Of a stretch of DNA of 64,000 nucleotides, positions 17,343-26,488 are shown in pieces. Below the pieces are notes generated by a model. It searched no databases and had not been told where the DNA came from. It worked only from the letters and a program-made list of their open reading frames with translations. The position numbers and the translations under genes are program-made. Origin of the DNA: Phycisphaerae bacterium (GTDB lineage: Bacteria; Planctomycetota; Phycisphaerae; Sedimentisphaerales; Anaerobacaceae); contig JAUXAB010000002.1 of assembly GCA_030615025.1 (NCBI GenBank), forward strand, positions 59,810-123,809. Direction: 5' to 3'. Each line of letters opens with the position of its first letter. The first letter of the stretch is position 1.

Positions 17343-17858
17343 TCAAAATAAAAGCTTTTGCATTTGTATGGCGCACTGGCGGAACTTGTCAGCAGGTAAC
17401 GTTATAGTCTGCCATTTCGGGCTGCGGCGTTTCATAAACTTACGATAGTCGTCTAACTTAACGCAAAAAAATACATACATGTTCCTGGCAAAATGGAAAA
17501 CATCCCTGCCGTCAAAATCTACATCGATATTTTCTATCTTATATGCAAAAACAAAGATAGCTTGATGGCCCGGGCCGAAAACTTCCTGCCATTTGGTCAG
17601 TCCATCGACGTCCTCGGTTGTGACCCAGCATTCAAGACCCGTTAATTTGGCCAGGCTGGTTCCCTTAAATAATCTTCCCTTTACCTCAGTAATTATTATC
17701 TGGCCGTCGGGTGGATACAGTAAAAAATCAAAGGTTTTGATCTTGGAACGCGCGAAGGTCGCTCGCTTTTGCTCGTCAACCGCAATGTATTGAATACGAT
17801 TGTCCCTTAGCCAATTCTCGAAGGCCCGCTCGTAGTGATTGGGGGCAAAATCTCTCAT
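17343..17858 (-). CDS. HYExAFE family protein, nuclease-like fold
   Basis: 171 residues. The N-terminus NHYERAFENWLRDNRI carries the HYExAFE signature of a conserved planctomycete family of unknown function. A possible PD-(D/E)XK core follows: F-D in KTFDFLLYPPDG and E-V-K in IIITEVKGR. The start overlaps the hisS stop by four bases (ATGA), so it is co-translated with histidyl-tRNA synthetase. A nucleic-acid role is inferred from the fold-like motif only. No signal peptide or membrane segment is seen. Confidence 0.85.
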   Translation of the reverse strand: MRDFAPNHYERAFENWLRDNRIQYIAVDEQKRATFARSKIKTFDFLLYPPDGQIIITEVKGRLFKGTSLAKLTGLECWVTTEDVDGLTKWQEVFGPGHQAIFVFAYKIENIDVDFDGRDVFHFARNMYVFFCVKLDDYRKFMKRRSPKWQTITLPADKFRQCAIQMQKLLF

Positions 17859-19159
17859 TTCGATTCAGGTTTAAGCTGTGTGAACAAACTATCGTAATTA
17901 ACCAGCTCCTGCTTGCCCGTGGCCATATCCTTGATAACAAGCTGCTTGTTGTCCAAATACTCTTGGCCGACGATTACACACTTTTTTGCGTTTAGAGCTG
18001 AAGCTTCTTTAAGCAACTTAGAAAGACCTGCTGACGTCTTATAGCTGAACACAGCAGAAAAACCTCTAGATCGCAACTCCGCTGCAACTTTGTACACCGT
18101 TCCTCCACCATACCCTTTCGCGAAAGCAACGAAATAGTCAAGCTCTTTTTTAGGCAACGATTTACCCAGTAACCCCTTTTCTTTTAGAAGAATCTCCAGA
18201 ACACAGTCGCCCATCCCCATGCCTGTAGCAGATATTGGTGGCCCACCGAAATCTCGAAGCAGGTTATCGTATCTACCTCCACCACAGATGGCTCTAAGCT
18301 CACCCTCAACAGCATGTACCTCAAATACAACTCCCGTATAATACGCCAGTCCTCTTACAATACCGGCGTCAAATTCACAATAATCCTTTACTCCCATTGT
18401 TTCTAAGTAATCAAATACAAGCATTACATTTTTATACGCATAAAACTCCTTATTCTCCTTCGTTATTAGCTTAGGAATATCTGGTATTGAGTTACAATTC
18501 ATAAAATTCAGAATTTTAGTGACTGTCTCTTTGTTTGTGACTTGCTCAGTAAGTAGTTTTTCAAATGTGTCTTCAGGAAGTTTTGCCTTCTTATCTAACA
18601 GTGTATACAAACTTTCCAGCTTATTTTCAGCTATCCCTATACTTCTCAAAAATACAGCGAGCAACTTCCTGCTTGATATTTTTACCTTAATATCCTTAGG
18701 CGTCAGACCAATCTCGCGAAGATAATCAATCGTTGTTAAAATCACCTCGGCGTCGGCGAGGACGTCATCGACGCCGATTATGTCGATGTTCCACTGGAAA
18801 AACTCACGAAGTCGGCCTTTTTGTGGGCGTTCGGCCCGGAACAATCGTGGGACCGAAAACCACTTTATAGGCTTGGGCAGGGAACTGATTTGCTGGTTCA
18901 CCATTCTGGCTAAAGTAGGTGTAATCTCCGGCCTTAGTGCCAGCTCTCTGCCGCCGCGGTCTTCGAGCGAGAAAAGCTGCTCGACTATTTCGTCGCCGCT
19001 TTTTATCTGAAACATTTTTAGGTACTCGAATATCGGACCGTCGTATTCTTCAAAGCCATTGCGGACAGAGACCCTCTTCCAGCCGTCGATTATCCAGTTT
19101 CGGCGGGCCATATCCGGCGGATAAAAATCCCTTGTCCCTTTTACCGGCGGTATCTTCAT
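17855..19159 (-). CDS. hisS: Histidyl-tRNA synthetase
   Basis: 434 residues, the usual bacterial length. It charges tRNA-His with histidine in the cytoplasm. PPVKGTRDFYPPD opens the class II core; motif 2 is FRAERPQKGRLREFFQWNID; the histidine-binding signature is RGLAYYTGVVFE; motif 3 lies in GGGRYDNLLRDFGG. A C-terminal anticodon-binding domain follows (YFVAFAKGYGGGTVYKVA onward). It has ATGA overlaps with genes on both sides, consistent with a tight operon. The motif 2 loop (PQKGRLREFFQW) is of the variant found in several deep bacterial and archaeal-like HisRS. Confidence 0.95.
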   Translation of the reverse strand: MKIPPVKGTRDFYPPDMARRNWIIDGWKRVSVRNGFEEYDGPIFEYLKMFQIKSGDEIVEQLFSLEDRGGRELALRPEITPTLARMVNQQISSLPKPIKWFSVPRLFRAERPQKGRLREFFQWNIDIIGVDDVLADAEVILTTIDYLREIGLTPKDIKVKISSRKLLAVFLRSIGIAENKLESLYTLLDKKAKLPEDTFEKLLTEQVTNKETVTKILNFMNCNSIPDIPKLITKENKEFYAYKNVMLVFDYLETMGVKDYCEFDAGIVRGLAYYTGVVFEVHAVEGELRAICGGGRYDNLLRDFGGPPISATGMGMGDCVLEILLKEKGLLGKSLPKKELDYFVAFAKGYGGGTVYKVAAELRSRGFSAVFSYKTSAGLSKLLKEASALNAKKCVIVGQEYLDNKQLVIKDMATGKQELVNYDSLFTQLKPESK

Positions 19160-19551
19160 TGCTTTCTCTTTTTCTTTGCCTTTTGTTTTTCGGTTCTTTT
19201 ATTGTCGAATTTTATCTTTATATACTCTTCCATTTGCCTGGTGCTGGTAAAGTGCAGCTCGAAGTCATATTCGCCCTCAACATAATCACAGTCCTTGTGA
19301 CTATACTGCCTGCAAATCCTCGGCCTTTTATTGTAAATCCTGCAGTGATGGCCTTTTTCAGAGAGGTACCTGCACTTGTTCTTTATGTTGATATACCAAT
19401 CGCCGTCCTCTACGAACACCGTTATATCTTTATGGCACAGAAACCATCTTATATCATCGTAGTCTCCCTTATCCTCCGGCGTATCAATCGGCAGTGCAAA
19501 ATACCTGCAGCACAGTCCCGTACACATATCACACTGATTCTTTTTGGCCAT
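19156..19551 (-). CDS. YkgJ-type cysteine cluster protein
   Basis: 131 residues from ATG 19551, chosen because GGAG stands 8 bases upstream; an upstream ATG at 19590 lacks this. Cysteines are arranged as C7xxC10xxxCC (CDMCTGLCC), then CRYL, HHCRIYNKRPRICRQY, the pattern of the YkgJ zinc/iron chelating family (UPF0153). The precise role of the family is not established. The C-terminus is lysine-rich (KRTEKQKAKKKRKQ). It opens the hisS operon, overlapping hisS by four bases. Confidence 0.88.
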   Translation of the reverse strand: MAKKNQCDMCTGLCCRYFALPIDTPEDKGDYDDIRWFLCHKDITVFVEDGDWYINIKNKCRYLSEKGHHCRIYNKRPRICRQYSHKDCDYVEGEYDFELHFTSTRQMEEYIKIKFDNKRTEKQKAKKKRKQ

Positions 19552-20079
19552 TGTAACAAACTCCAAATACACTAAAATGTTAAACGACATAAACTATAAG
19601 CTATTCACTAACCGCCGTCAAGAAATGCAGACTGGGAAGTGCACACCTTGTCGATGCAACTGTCCCAAAAATTTATAAGATTAGGGCCGAAACAACCCGA
19701 GGTTTTAAGGCCTGGGCCAAGCTGTTGGCTCATTGTTACTTATCTTAGCTTCTGTGAAGTACTGATGGGATATGTGATTTGCGAAAAGTGGCTTGACAGC
19801 CCTGATTTGCGAGCAACCCTGAAAAAAAAATCACGCAGTTTGCCGGACAGATTATGTCAAAAAAAGCATTGACTTAACTATCCTATATATGTTAAAATAA
19901 GCAAAGTTAGGAGACTCGACACCATGGTCAAATGGTAAATTAACGGAACAGAAAGTGGGTTTTGCGCATCTTACGGTAAGTGTCCGATAATAGGCTCAAA
20001 AGCTATAAGTGTCTAAAGTGAATAGACTTAACAATTTTCGGTTCCTCAACTGCTGAGTAGCTCAGTAACGAAGGCTGAT
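19552..20079. other. Divergent intergenic region between the hisS operon and the VTC operon
   Basis: 528 bases with no convincing gene. It holds a candidate forward promoter (19869-19898) and a long putative leader to the VTC gene. A four-codon frame (ATG GTC AAA TGG TAA at 19924) follows an AGGAG, but the bases resemble the TGGTAA dispersed repeat, so I do not call it a leader peptide. I see no recognisable riboswitch. Confidence 0.6.
19869..19898 (+). promoter_or_regulatory. Candidate sigma-70 promoter for the VTC operon
   Basis: TTGACT (19869-19874), an 18-base spacer, then TAAAAT (19893-19898). It sits about 180 bases before the first gene of the VTC/DUF4956/adaptor operon, in an A/T-rich stretch that stands out from its surroundings. 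Confidence 0.45.
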
Positions 20080-20970
20080 ATGCTTGAAGATAAATCACTA
20101 AAACAGAGTTCCAAGCAGAAGACGGGCACACACGAATTACGCCAGGGCTCACGTCGACAGAAAACGGGCTCACATCCTCCTCAGAGCAGTGTGGGCATCG
20201 TAAAAGGGCCAAGCAAGCCGGTCGGCCGTACTCTATTCTGCCGCCATGAGATGAAATATCACATCAACGAGTCAAAGGCGGCGGCGATTGCGCAGTTTAT
20301 CCGGCCATACTTGCAGTCGGACCGTTACTGTAAATTACGGCGAGGCAGAGCCTATCCGATTGTCAGTCTCTATTTAGACTCAGCGAATTTGCTGCTGTGC
20401 CGACAAAGCCTGAGGGGGCACAAGAATCGCTTCAAGCTGCGGATCCGCAGTTATACCGACGAACCGGATTATCCCCGCTTTTTCGAGATCAAACGCCGGA
20501 TGAACACTATTATTATCAAAAACCGAGCCCGGGTTATGCATCGCGATGTAGCGACTTTGCTTTCAGGCTCGTCTCTACCACCGCAAGATTATAGTACGGA
20601 CGAGGAGATGCTTAAGCAGTTCCAGTTGCATATGAAGAGCATTAATGCCAGACCTATGATACTAATCCGCTACATGCGGCAGGCGTATGAAGACGATTCA
20701 CATAACAGGGTGAGGGTAACCTTTGACCGAGAGCTGTGCTATAATGTCACCAGTGGGCCCGATGTATTGCTTAACAGCCGAGGCTGGCAGCACCATCCCT
20801 TATCCATTGGCGGCGTGATTCTGGAGATTAAGTTTACCGCTCGTTACCCGCCGTGGTTAAGCCGAATGGTCGAGTATTTCGACCTTCGCCAGGAATCAAT
20901 TTCGAAATATACCACTTCAATAAAAGAGGCTTGTTCGAGGGGGTTCTGTGCGCCCCAATTATCGGTGTAG
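20080..20970 (+). CDS. VTC-domain polyphosphate polymerase-like protein
   Basis: 296 residues. After a ~45-residue charged N-terminal tail comes a VTC domain: RHEMKYHI, FKLRIRSYTDEPDYPRFFEI, RPMILIRYMRQAYE, RVTFDRELCYN and VILEIKFTARYPPWL. These supply the Lys/Arg/Glu lining of the tunnel that polymerises polyphosphate from nucleotide in eukaryotic VTC4. Bacterial members are often found with DUF4956 proteins, as here (5 bases downstream). Whether this one makes polyphosphate is inferred from the fold. No membrane segment is seen, so it likely works at the inner face of the membrane with its partner. Confidence 0.88.
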   Translation: MLEDKSLKQSSKQKTGTHELRQGSRRQKTGSHPPQSSVGIVKGPSKPVGRTLFCRHEMKYHINESKAAAIAQFIRPYLQSDRYCKLRRGRAYPIVSLYLDSANLLLCRQSLRGHKNRFKLRIRSYTDEPDYPRFFEIKRRMNTIIIKNRARVMHRDVATLLSGSSLPPQDYSTDEEMLKQFQLHMKSINARPMILIRYMRQAYEDDSHNRVRVTFDRELCYNVTSGPDVLLNSRGWQHHPLSIGGVILEIKFTARYPPWLSRMVEYFDLRQESISKYTTSIKEACSRGFCAPQLSV

Positions 20971-20975
20971 TAATT

Positions 20976-21683
20976 ATGGATAGAATTGCGGAAAGTTTTT
21001 GGCGATTAGAAGAAACGCCCTTTGCAGGAGGTGTCTTTAGCCCCGAAGACATGCTTTTGTCACTGTTGCTGGCGTTTGTTCTGGGGCAGGTTCTGGCCTG
21101 GGTTTATTACTTCACTCATAGCGGTCTATCCTACTCAAGGTCCTTCGTGCAAGCGCTGATTCTAATAACTGTCGTGGTGGCAATGGTTATGGGTGTCATC
21201 GGTACCAGTATAGTTATCGCTGTTGGGCTGATGGGTGCCTTAGCGATTATACGTTTCCGCAACATTATCAAGGACACTCGTGATATAGCTTTTATTTTCT
21301 GTGCGCTTGTCATCGGTATGGCAACCGGCTTTCACCGATACACCACTGCCATTATGGGCACCGCTATTCTAAGTTTGATAGTACTATACATGTATGTGAC
21401 CGGCTTCGGCACGCATGAGCCTCACAACGGCTTCTTACGGTTTACTCTTAGAGGCCATATTGACCCTAAACACCCAATTCCGGGCATCTTGAAGCGTTTC
21501 TGCGGTAACTTCACGCTCATATCGTCGCAAGAGAGCGGCTTTGGCAGCCCCGCGGTTGAGTATGCTTACCAGCTGATGATACGAAATGCGGCAAAAAATG
21601 AGCTGATGCTGTCCGAACTGAAAAAAGTCGAGGGTATCGAGAATATCAGCCTGACAATGCAGGAGCAGTTGCTGGAGGTTTAG
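20976..21683 (+). CDS. DUF4956 integral membrane protein
   Basis: 235 residues from ATG 20976; a longer frame to 20853 lies inside the VTC gene. Three or four hydrophobic helices occupy about residues 25-145 (LLSLLLAFVLGQVLAWVYYF, LILITVVVAMVMGVIGTSIV, IAFIFCALVIGMATGF, ILSLIVLYMYVTG). The loop IIRFRNIIKDTRDIAFIF is the conserved DUF4956 signature. The C-terminal ~90 residues look like a soluble ACT-like sensory domain. DUF4956 is repeatedly encoded beside VTC domains, so it probably anchors or feeds the polymerase. Confidence 0.88.
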   Translation: MDRIAESFWRLEETPFAGGVFSPEDMLLSLLLAFVLGQVLAWVYYFTHSGLSYSRSFVQALILITVVVAMVMGVIGTSIVIAVGLMGALAIIRFRNIIKDTRDIAFIFCALVIGMATGFHRYTTAIMGTAILSLIVLYMYVTGFGTHEPHNGFLRFTLRGHIDPKHPIPGILKRFCGNFTLISSQESGFGSPAVEYAYQLMIRNAAKNELMLSELKKVEGIENISLTMQEQLLEV

Positions 21684-21690
21684 AGCGGGT

Positions 21691-22848
21691 ATGAAAAAAA
21701 TAAGCTCGCAAAGTTATCGAAGAAGTCGCTTGTATCTGCGTTTTCTGCCTGTGCTGGTGTGGGTGGGGGCCGTGTTGTGCGTGGTCGGGCTGTTTCATCG
21801 CCGGACAGCACGCTTTGAAATCGTAGGCATAGCTCAACCGCAGGTGCGTCAAGTTGCTGCCACCTGCAGGGCCCGTCTGATAAGTGTCCCCGTCCAATTG
21901 TTTGATAAAGTCAATGAGGGTGACACAGTTGCGGTGCTCAGTGTGGTACTCGATGATGAGCGCATAGATGCCGAACTTCAGACTATCGCAGCAGACATGA
22001 ATCACGTAGAGGCGCAGTTAACCGAACTGCGTAATAACTATGTAGCTGAAATAGTCAATCGGGAATCCGAGTGGTGGGCTGAAATGCGTGCATTTACGGC
22101 CGATGTAATGGCGGTCCAGCAACGCATTGCTGATGCTAATGCAGTGCTTGAAAATGACCAGGCAATGCTGGAAAACATGCAACAGGGAATCACAAGCTTT
22201 ACCATTGAGAATCAGGCTGCTTTGGGAACGGACATTGCCTTATATAATCAGCTGCGAACAATGAAGGCAAAACGCGACACGCTGGTGAAGAAGATTGGGC
22301 GGGATAAGGGGGTGCTGGGCAAATATCAGAAGGATTTTGAAGATGCAAATGACCGGCGAGAAAAATACAAGAAATATCGTCCCATTGCCGGTACCAAAAA
22401 CGAGGACGCTCGACGCGTTATAGACCTGGCGAAGGAGGCTTTAGAGAGGCGGAGGGCTGAATTGAGGGCAAGACGCGAGCAGCTCGTTTTAACGGCTCCA
22501 TGCGACGGCTATGTCAGCGACATTCTGGGCAGGGTTGGTGAGGCTGTTATGCAGGGTGTAGAGATACTGAGTATCGCAGAAGAGAAGCCCCACGTGATAA
22601 TTGCCTATGCCAGTGAAGCTGTGGTGGGCCAAATTGAGATAGGGAAACTTGTCGAACTTGTCAAAGACAGCAAGCCGGAACAGATTGCACGGTCTGAGGT
22701 GACATACATTGGTCCGAGGGTTGAGCAAATGCCGATACGGTTGTGGCGAAATCCCAACTTCCCTCAGTGGGGGCGGCCTATGCTGATTGAGATTCCGCCG
22801 GGCATGAAGCTGATTCCGGGTGAGATGGTGGGTATAAGAGGGTTGTAG
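21691..22848 (+). CDS. HlyD-like membrane fusion/adaptor protein
   Basis: 385 residues. One N-terminal membrane helix (YLRFLPVLVWVGAVLCVVGL) precedes a lipoyl-like half motif (VGIAQPQVRQVAATCRARLI, with VNEGDTVAVL). A long coiled coil follows (about residues 90-260), then the second half motif VLTAPCDGYVSDILGRVGE and a beta-barrel (RSEVTYIGPRVEQMPIRLW). This is the layout of HlyD/EmrA-type adaptors linking an inner-membrane pump to the outer membrane. No pump gene stands next to it; its partners here are the VTC and DUF4956 genes, 7 bases upstream. A link between phosphate polymer and export is speculative. Confidence 0.85.
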   Translation: MKKISSQSYRRSRLYLRFLPVLVWVGAVLCVVGLFHRRTARFEIVGIAQPQVRQVAATCRARLISVPVQLFDKVNEGDTVAVLSVVLDDERIDAELQTIAADMNHVEAQLTELRNNYVAEIVNRESEWWAEMRAFTADVMAVQQRIADANAVLENDQAMLENMQQGITSFTIENQAALGTDIALYNQLRTMKAKRDTLVKKIGRDKGVLGKYQKDFEDANDRREKYKKYRPIAGTKNEDARRVIDLAKEALERRRAELRARREQLVLTAPCDGYVSDILGRVGEAVMQGVEILSIAEEKPHVIIAYASEAVVGQIEIGKLVELVKDSKPEQIARSEVTYIGPRVEQMPIRLWRNPNFPQWGRPMLIEIPPGMKLIPGEMVGIRGL

Positions 22849-22870
22849 CCCATATCTCGTATCTCGTGAA

Positions 22871-22931
22871 CCCCGTTAGAAATTCTGTCACGAGGATAAT
22901 GTGACATAAAACGTCCGATTTTCTAACGGGG
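22871..22931. repeat. CCCCGTTAGAA inverted repeat, full copy
   Basis: 61 bases with near-perfect arms CCCCGTTAGAAA(T) and TTTCTAACGGGG. The interior has a second nested palindrome (TGTCAC/GTGACA around CGAGGATAA). It lies between the convergent adaptor and secretin genes. No T-run follows, so a terminator role is possible but not indicated. Confidence 0.85.
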
Positions 22932-23038
22932 TGAAGCCTTTCGGCTTGGCTCAGGGTAAACTGTGAAGCGTATCTCGCATCTCGCTTCACTCATCAAGCC
23001 ATTCAGATAACAGCTATTCGACAGATGGACATTGATAA

Positions 23039-24754
23039 TTAGCGGCGCGACGGCCCCAGTTTTTTCAATAACAGCTCAAGCGTCTCTGCTATGTCAAGTT
23101 TCTCGACCTCGGCTTTCTCGAACTCACCTTTCTCGATCTTGGTTTTCTCAATCTCCGGGGTAGTAAATTCCGTCTCATCAAGCAGCTTTTTCTCGCTTTC
23201 TGAAAGTGCAGGCTCGGTAACAATTTTGGTAGTTATAAATATGATCAGCTCGTTGATTGCTACCGATTCGGTTTCAGAGGTGAACAGGCCTCCCACAATG
23301 GGCATATCGCTAAGCACCGGCACTCTGGCAATGTCTTTCGTAGTCTGTCTTTTGCGGAGGCCGCCTATTACGATAGTCTGGCCATCCTTTATCATGGCTA
23401 CTGTATCCACGCGGCGGGCGTCAATAGTCGGTACACCTCGAAAATCCTGGCCTACCAGCACACTAAATTCGGGTTCAATATGCAATCTCAGCATCCCATC
23501 CCTGGCGATATGCGGAGTAACCTTAAGGTCAACGCCGACATTCTTAAATGCCGTAAAAGTTATGGGGTCTTCCCTGCCTACCTGCCTGTACTCCCTATAG
23601 GGTATTTCGCGTACGATCTCGAATTTGGCAGTTTCATTATCGAGTACGAGAATTCGTGGATTGGCAAGAAGCCTGGCCTCAATTTGACTGTGGAGAATGG
23701 TCAACGCCAGGTCTAAATCGACCGCATCGTTTAGAACACTGAAGCTCAGCGTGCCGCCTGTGATACGGTCGAATGAGCCGCCCACAAAGGGTTTCCTGCG
23801 CCAGTTAGTCATCATTGGCTGAGGTATGTCATACGTGGTTTCAGTCTCAATTCTCCTGGGATCTTCAGTCCACTGTTCTTCGATCCTTTCATAAACAGGG
23901 GTAATATTATCAGCAAGGTTGGGGACCCAAACCCCGTTGGGATCAGGATAGCCTATATCAGGAGGATTATCAACCGCCATCCACCTCATGTCTGTTCTTT
24001 TTTGTTTGTAATAGCTTTTCCTTGGTTCAACTACAGTTATCTGTTGCTGGCCCGCGGGGAGGATTGTGTCCGCGGTGTAGGGTGCATTGCGGCCGATGTG
24101 CCACTGTGGTGTTAATTGGAAGCCTTCCCTGGTGGTTACATCATAGATTCTTACCTCGACCAGTACCTGTGAGGTTATGCGGTCTACCTGCTCGATAAAC
24201 TTGTCTATGGGTTTGATTTTGTCTTCGGTATCCGTAACCATTATATGGCTGGTGCCTTTGTTGAAGCCTATTTCGGCCTTGCCTGAAACGAATTTCTTCA
24301 AAGCTTCATACACTTCGTTAGCATCTGCATAAGTGATTTTATAAATTCTCGTGACTTGCTGCTCTTTTAGTTCAGCCATCTCGGGAAGCGGAAAAACCCT
24401 GACCATATTTTCAGTGGCTATGTACGTATAATTATATACGGCAAGAATGTTGGTCAGGGCTTCTTCGAGAGGGATGTCGGTTACTTTGACTGTAACATTG
24501 CCGGTAACCTTAGGGCTTTTGATAATGTCAATGTTCGCCTGGTCGGCCAAATCCATCAGTACTTTGTCGATGGGTGAGTCTATGCAACTGTACGTAACCC
24601 TTGTTCGCAGCTTCTCCCTCGCCGTATTTGAAGCCGTCTGTTCGCCCTGGATAGAAAACTGCTCGGCACCGACGGTTAGAGGCGAGACAAATAACAGAAT
24701 CATCAAGAATCCAAAAATACCATTTCGACAATACTTTTCTATTTTTTCATGCAT
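23039..24754 (-). CDS. Secretin (type II/IV pilus outer-membrane pore-like)
   Basis: 571 residues from ATG 24754, preceded by AGGAAAG with 9 bases spacing; a frame to 24916 adds 54 residues before the signal peptide (GIFGFLMILLFVSPLTVGAE). An STN/secretin N0-like domain (IDKVLMDLADQANIDIIKSP) is followed by an N1-like domain and the secretin core, ending with ARVPVLSDMPIVGGLFTSE, the secretin signature. A Lys/Glu-rich tail with repeated EKxxxEKxE follows. Such proteins form outer-membrane channels for pilin-like or secreted proteins. No assembly ATPase or platform gene is nearby, though pseudopilin-like genes occur at 1400 and 61128. Confidence 0.9.
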   Translation of the reverse strand: MHEKIEKYCRNGIFGFLMILLFVSPLTVGAEQFSIQGEQTASNTAREKLRTRVTYSCIDSPIDKVLMDLADQANIDIIKSPKVTGNVTVKVTDIPLEEALTNILAVYNYTYIATENMVRVFPLPEMAELKEQQVTRIYKITYADANEVYEALKKFVSGKAEIGFNKGTSHIMVTDTEDKIKPIDKFIEQVDRITSQVLVEVRIYDVTTREGFQLTPQWHIGRNAPYTADTILPAGQQQITVVEPRKSYYKQKRTDMRWMAVDNPPDIGYPDPNGVWVPNLADNITPVYERIEEQWTEDPRRIETETTYDIPQPMMTNWRRKPFVGGSFDRITGGTLSFSVLNDAVDLDLALTILHSQIEARLLANPRILVLDNETAKFEIVREIPYREYRQVGREDPITFTAFKNVGVDLKVTPHIARDGMLRLHIEPEFSVLVGQDFRGVPTIDARRVDTVAMIKDGQTIVIGGLRKRQTTKDIARVPVLSDMPIVGGLFTSETESVAINELIIFITTKIVTEPALSESEKKLLDETEFTTPEIEKTKIEKGEFEKAEVEKLDIAETLELLLKKLGPSRR

Positions 24755-25241
24755 GGCAACTTCTTTCCTAACATAGTATTTGCCAGCCGTAGCGTTTACA
24801 ATACGGCCGTTTGTCTGCAGTCGCAAGAAAGAGACTGCACCAAAGATATCAACCTGACATTCCGAAAAAACGGGGGTTTCATCACCACTGGTGCACCCCT
24901 TGCTCTGTTTCCTCAATTAACCTAAATAAATTGTAGCACATCCGGCGTTGCGATTCAAGAAAAATCCGCCCACGGAGTGGGTGTGGCGTGCCAAATAAGA
25001 AGATTTTTATTCATAATGGGCTGTTATTACATATCAAAAAATGGTATTATGGGACAGTGCGGTGGGTTTTGTACATGGCAGAGGCCCGCCAGAGGTATGG
25101 TGGGGTAAGGTTTTTTTGATGAAGCAGAGTACCGAACTGGTTAAATGGTAACTGGTTAAATGATTACCAATCACAAATTACCAATCACCAATTACCAATT
25201 ACCAATCACCAATTACCAATTACCAATCACCAATTACCAAT
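24755..25241. other. Divergent intergenic region with hairpin and simple repeat
   Basis: 487 bases between the secretin and DUF3616 genes. It contains a GC hairpin, CCCAC GGA GTGGG near 24970, and the ACCAATTACC repeat that runs up to the DUF3616 start codon. No gene is supported here. Confidence 0.6.
25131..25241. repeat. TGGTAACTGGT / ACCAATTACC simple repeat, copy 1
   Basis: The left part is two copies of AACTGGTTAAATGGT-like sequence; the right part is at least six copies of (A)TTACCAATCACCA. The two parts are roughly complementary, so the RNA could fold. It touches the ATG of the DUF3616 gene and leaves no room for a Shine-Dalgarno sequence. The same two-armed layout recurs at 30270 and 57129. 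Confidence 0.85.
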
Positions 25242-26402
25242 ATGGAAAGGGTGTCTAAAATAAAAGTTACAAGCAAAATCGTGTTCCTTCTATTGACATG
25301 CAGCGGCCTGGCATTTTGCGACTTGTTACAAGATGGAGGCGCCGCCGGTCGTGCTGCTGGTAATGACCCGCCTGCAGAAGTTCTCGTTTATCGTGGAATG
25401 AGTGACGCTTCTGCGGCGGTTGCTGTCGATGAAGAGATGTTCATCGTGGCCGATGATGAGAACAACGTGTTGAGGGTTTACAAAATCAATGGGTCTCGCC
25501 TACCTGTTTTCTGCTACGATTTGACACAGTTTCTTAATATTGACCCGGAACACCCGGAGGCTGACATCGAGGGGGCAACGATAATCGGCGATACCATCTA
25601 TTGGATCAGCTCGCACGGTAGAAACAAGGATGGGAAAATGCGGGCGAACCGATATCGTTTTTTTGCCACGTCAGTTAAGGTCGAAAATGGGAACGTTACT
25701 ATCCGCCCCGTAGGTATCCCGTGCCAAACCCTCATCCACGGTCTGCTTAAAACCAGGTCTGCACGCCAGCTGGGATTGGGTCGGGTCACCAGGTTTGATG
25801 CACCGAACCTTACAAAACGAGAGCGCAAAAGTCTTGCGCCCAAAAAATATGGGCTTAATATTGAGGGACTTTGTGCTTCGCCCGACGGTAAGACAATCTA
25901 CATTGGATTCAGGAACCCCCGCCCCTTTGACAGAGTAAGCTTCCGCGCAAAAGCGCTTGTCGTCGCCCTGAATAATCCTAAGCAGGTAATTGAAAGGGGA
26001 AATCCAGCAATTTTCGGTGACCCGCTCTTGTGGGATTTGGGAGGTCTGGGAATAAGAAGCATGGAGTATTCTGATTTTCATAAGGCATTTTTTATCATCG
26101 CCGGCCCGCATAACGAGAAGCCCGGATTCACCTTATATCGCTGGTCGGGGGAAAAAGACAGACCGCCAGTCCTGGTGCGGGAATTAAGGCCAGATAAAAG
26201 CAGTTTTAGCCCTGAGGCACTGGTTGGCTTCAAAAATTCGGGCAAGTTTTTGCTGCTCAGTGATGATGGCAGCCTGGTTATCAATGTCTCTTCTCCTGGT
26301 GAATGCGAGCAGGGAAGATTGAATGAGGACGGAACGTGTTTGAACAAGTACCTGTCTGACCAAAACAAAAAATATTTTAGGGGGATTTGGCTGACGCCGT
26401 AG
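25242..26402 (+). CDS. Secreted DUF3616 protein
   Basis: 386 residues with a signal peptide (KIVFLLLTCSGLAFCDLLQ). The body matches DUF3616: GMSDASAAVAVDEEMFIVAD, DIEGATIIGDTIYWISSHGR, LNIEGLCASPDGKTIYIGFR and RSMEYSDFHKAFFIIAGP look like beta-propeller-like repeats with Glu/Asp at repeat ends. The biochemical role of the family is unknown. The start codon follows directly on a simple repeat and has no Shine-Dalgarno sequence; no later in-frame Met would keep the signal peptide, so the start is probably right despite that. Confidence 0.85.
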   Translation: MERVSKIKVTSKIVFLLLTCSGLAFCDLLQDGGAAGRAAGNDPPAEVLVYRGMSDASAAVAVDEEMFIVADDENNVLRVYKINGSRLPVFCYDLTQFLNIDPEHPEADIEGATIIGDTIYWISSHGRNKDGKMRANRYRFFATSVKVENGNVTIRPVGIPCQTLIHGLLKTRSARQLGLGRVTRFDAPNLTKRERKSLAPKKYGLNIEGLCASPDGKTIYIGFRNPRPFDRVSFRAKALVVALNNPKQVIERGNPAIFGDPLLWDLGGLGIRSMEYSDFHKAFFIIAGPHNEKPGFTLYRWSGEKDRPPVLVRELRPDKSSFSPEALVGFKNSGKFLLLSDDGSLVINVSSPGECEQGRLNEDGTCLNKYLSDQNKKYFRGIWLTP

Positions 26403-26488
26403 CACTGCCGGGGAGGTGAGCTTAACAGACCCGCCTGTTAGAAGCGTGCAATCCGGATCCGGCATTATCGGCAAGCTCGCAGCTGAGC

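Noticed and set aside
19639..19872. A 77-codon open frame before the VTC operon
   Set aside because: No ribosome binding site, no family resemblance, biased composition, and it overlaps the likely promoter region.
19924..19938. Four-codon leader peptide MVKW after AGGAG
   Set aside because: No attenuator structure follows and the bases resemble the TGGTAA dispersed repeat; likely chance.
25160..25241. Regular repeats that look like a CRISPR array
   Set aside because: The units are contiguous and about 14 bases with no unique spacers, and no cas gene is present. It is a simple repeat.
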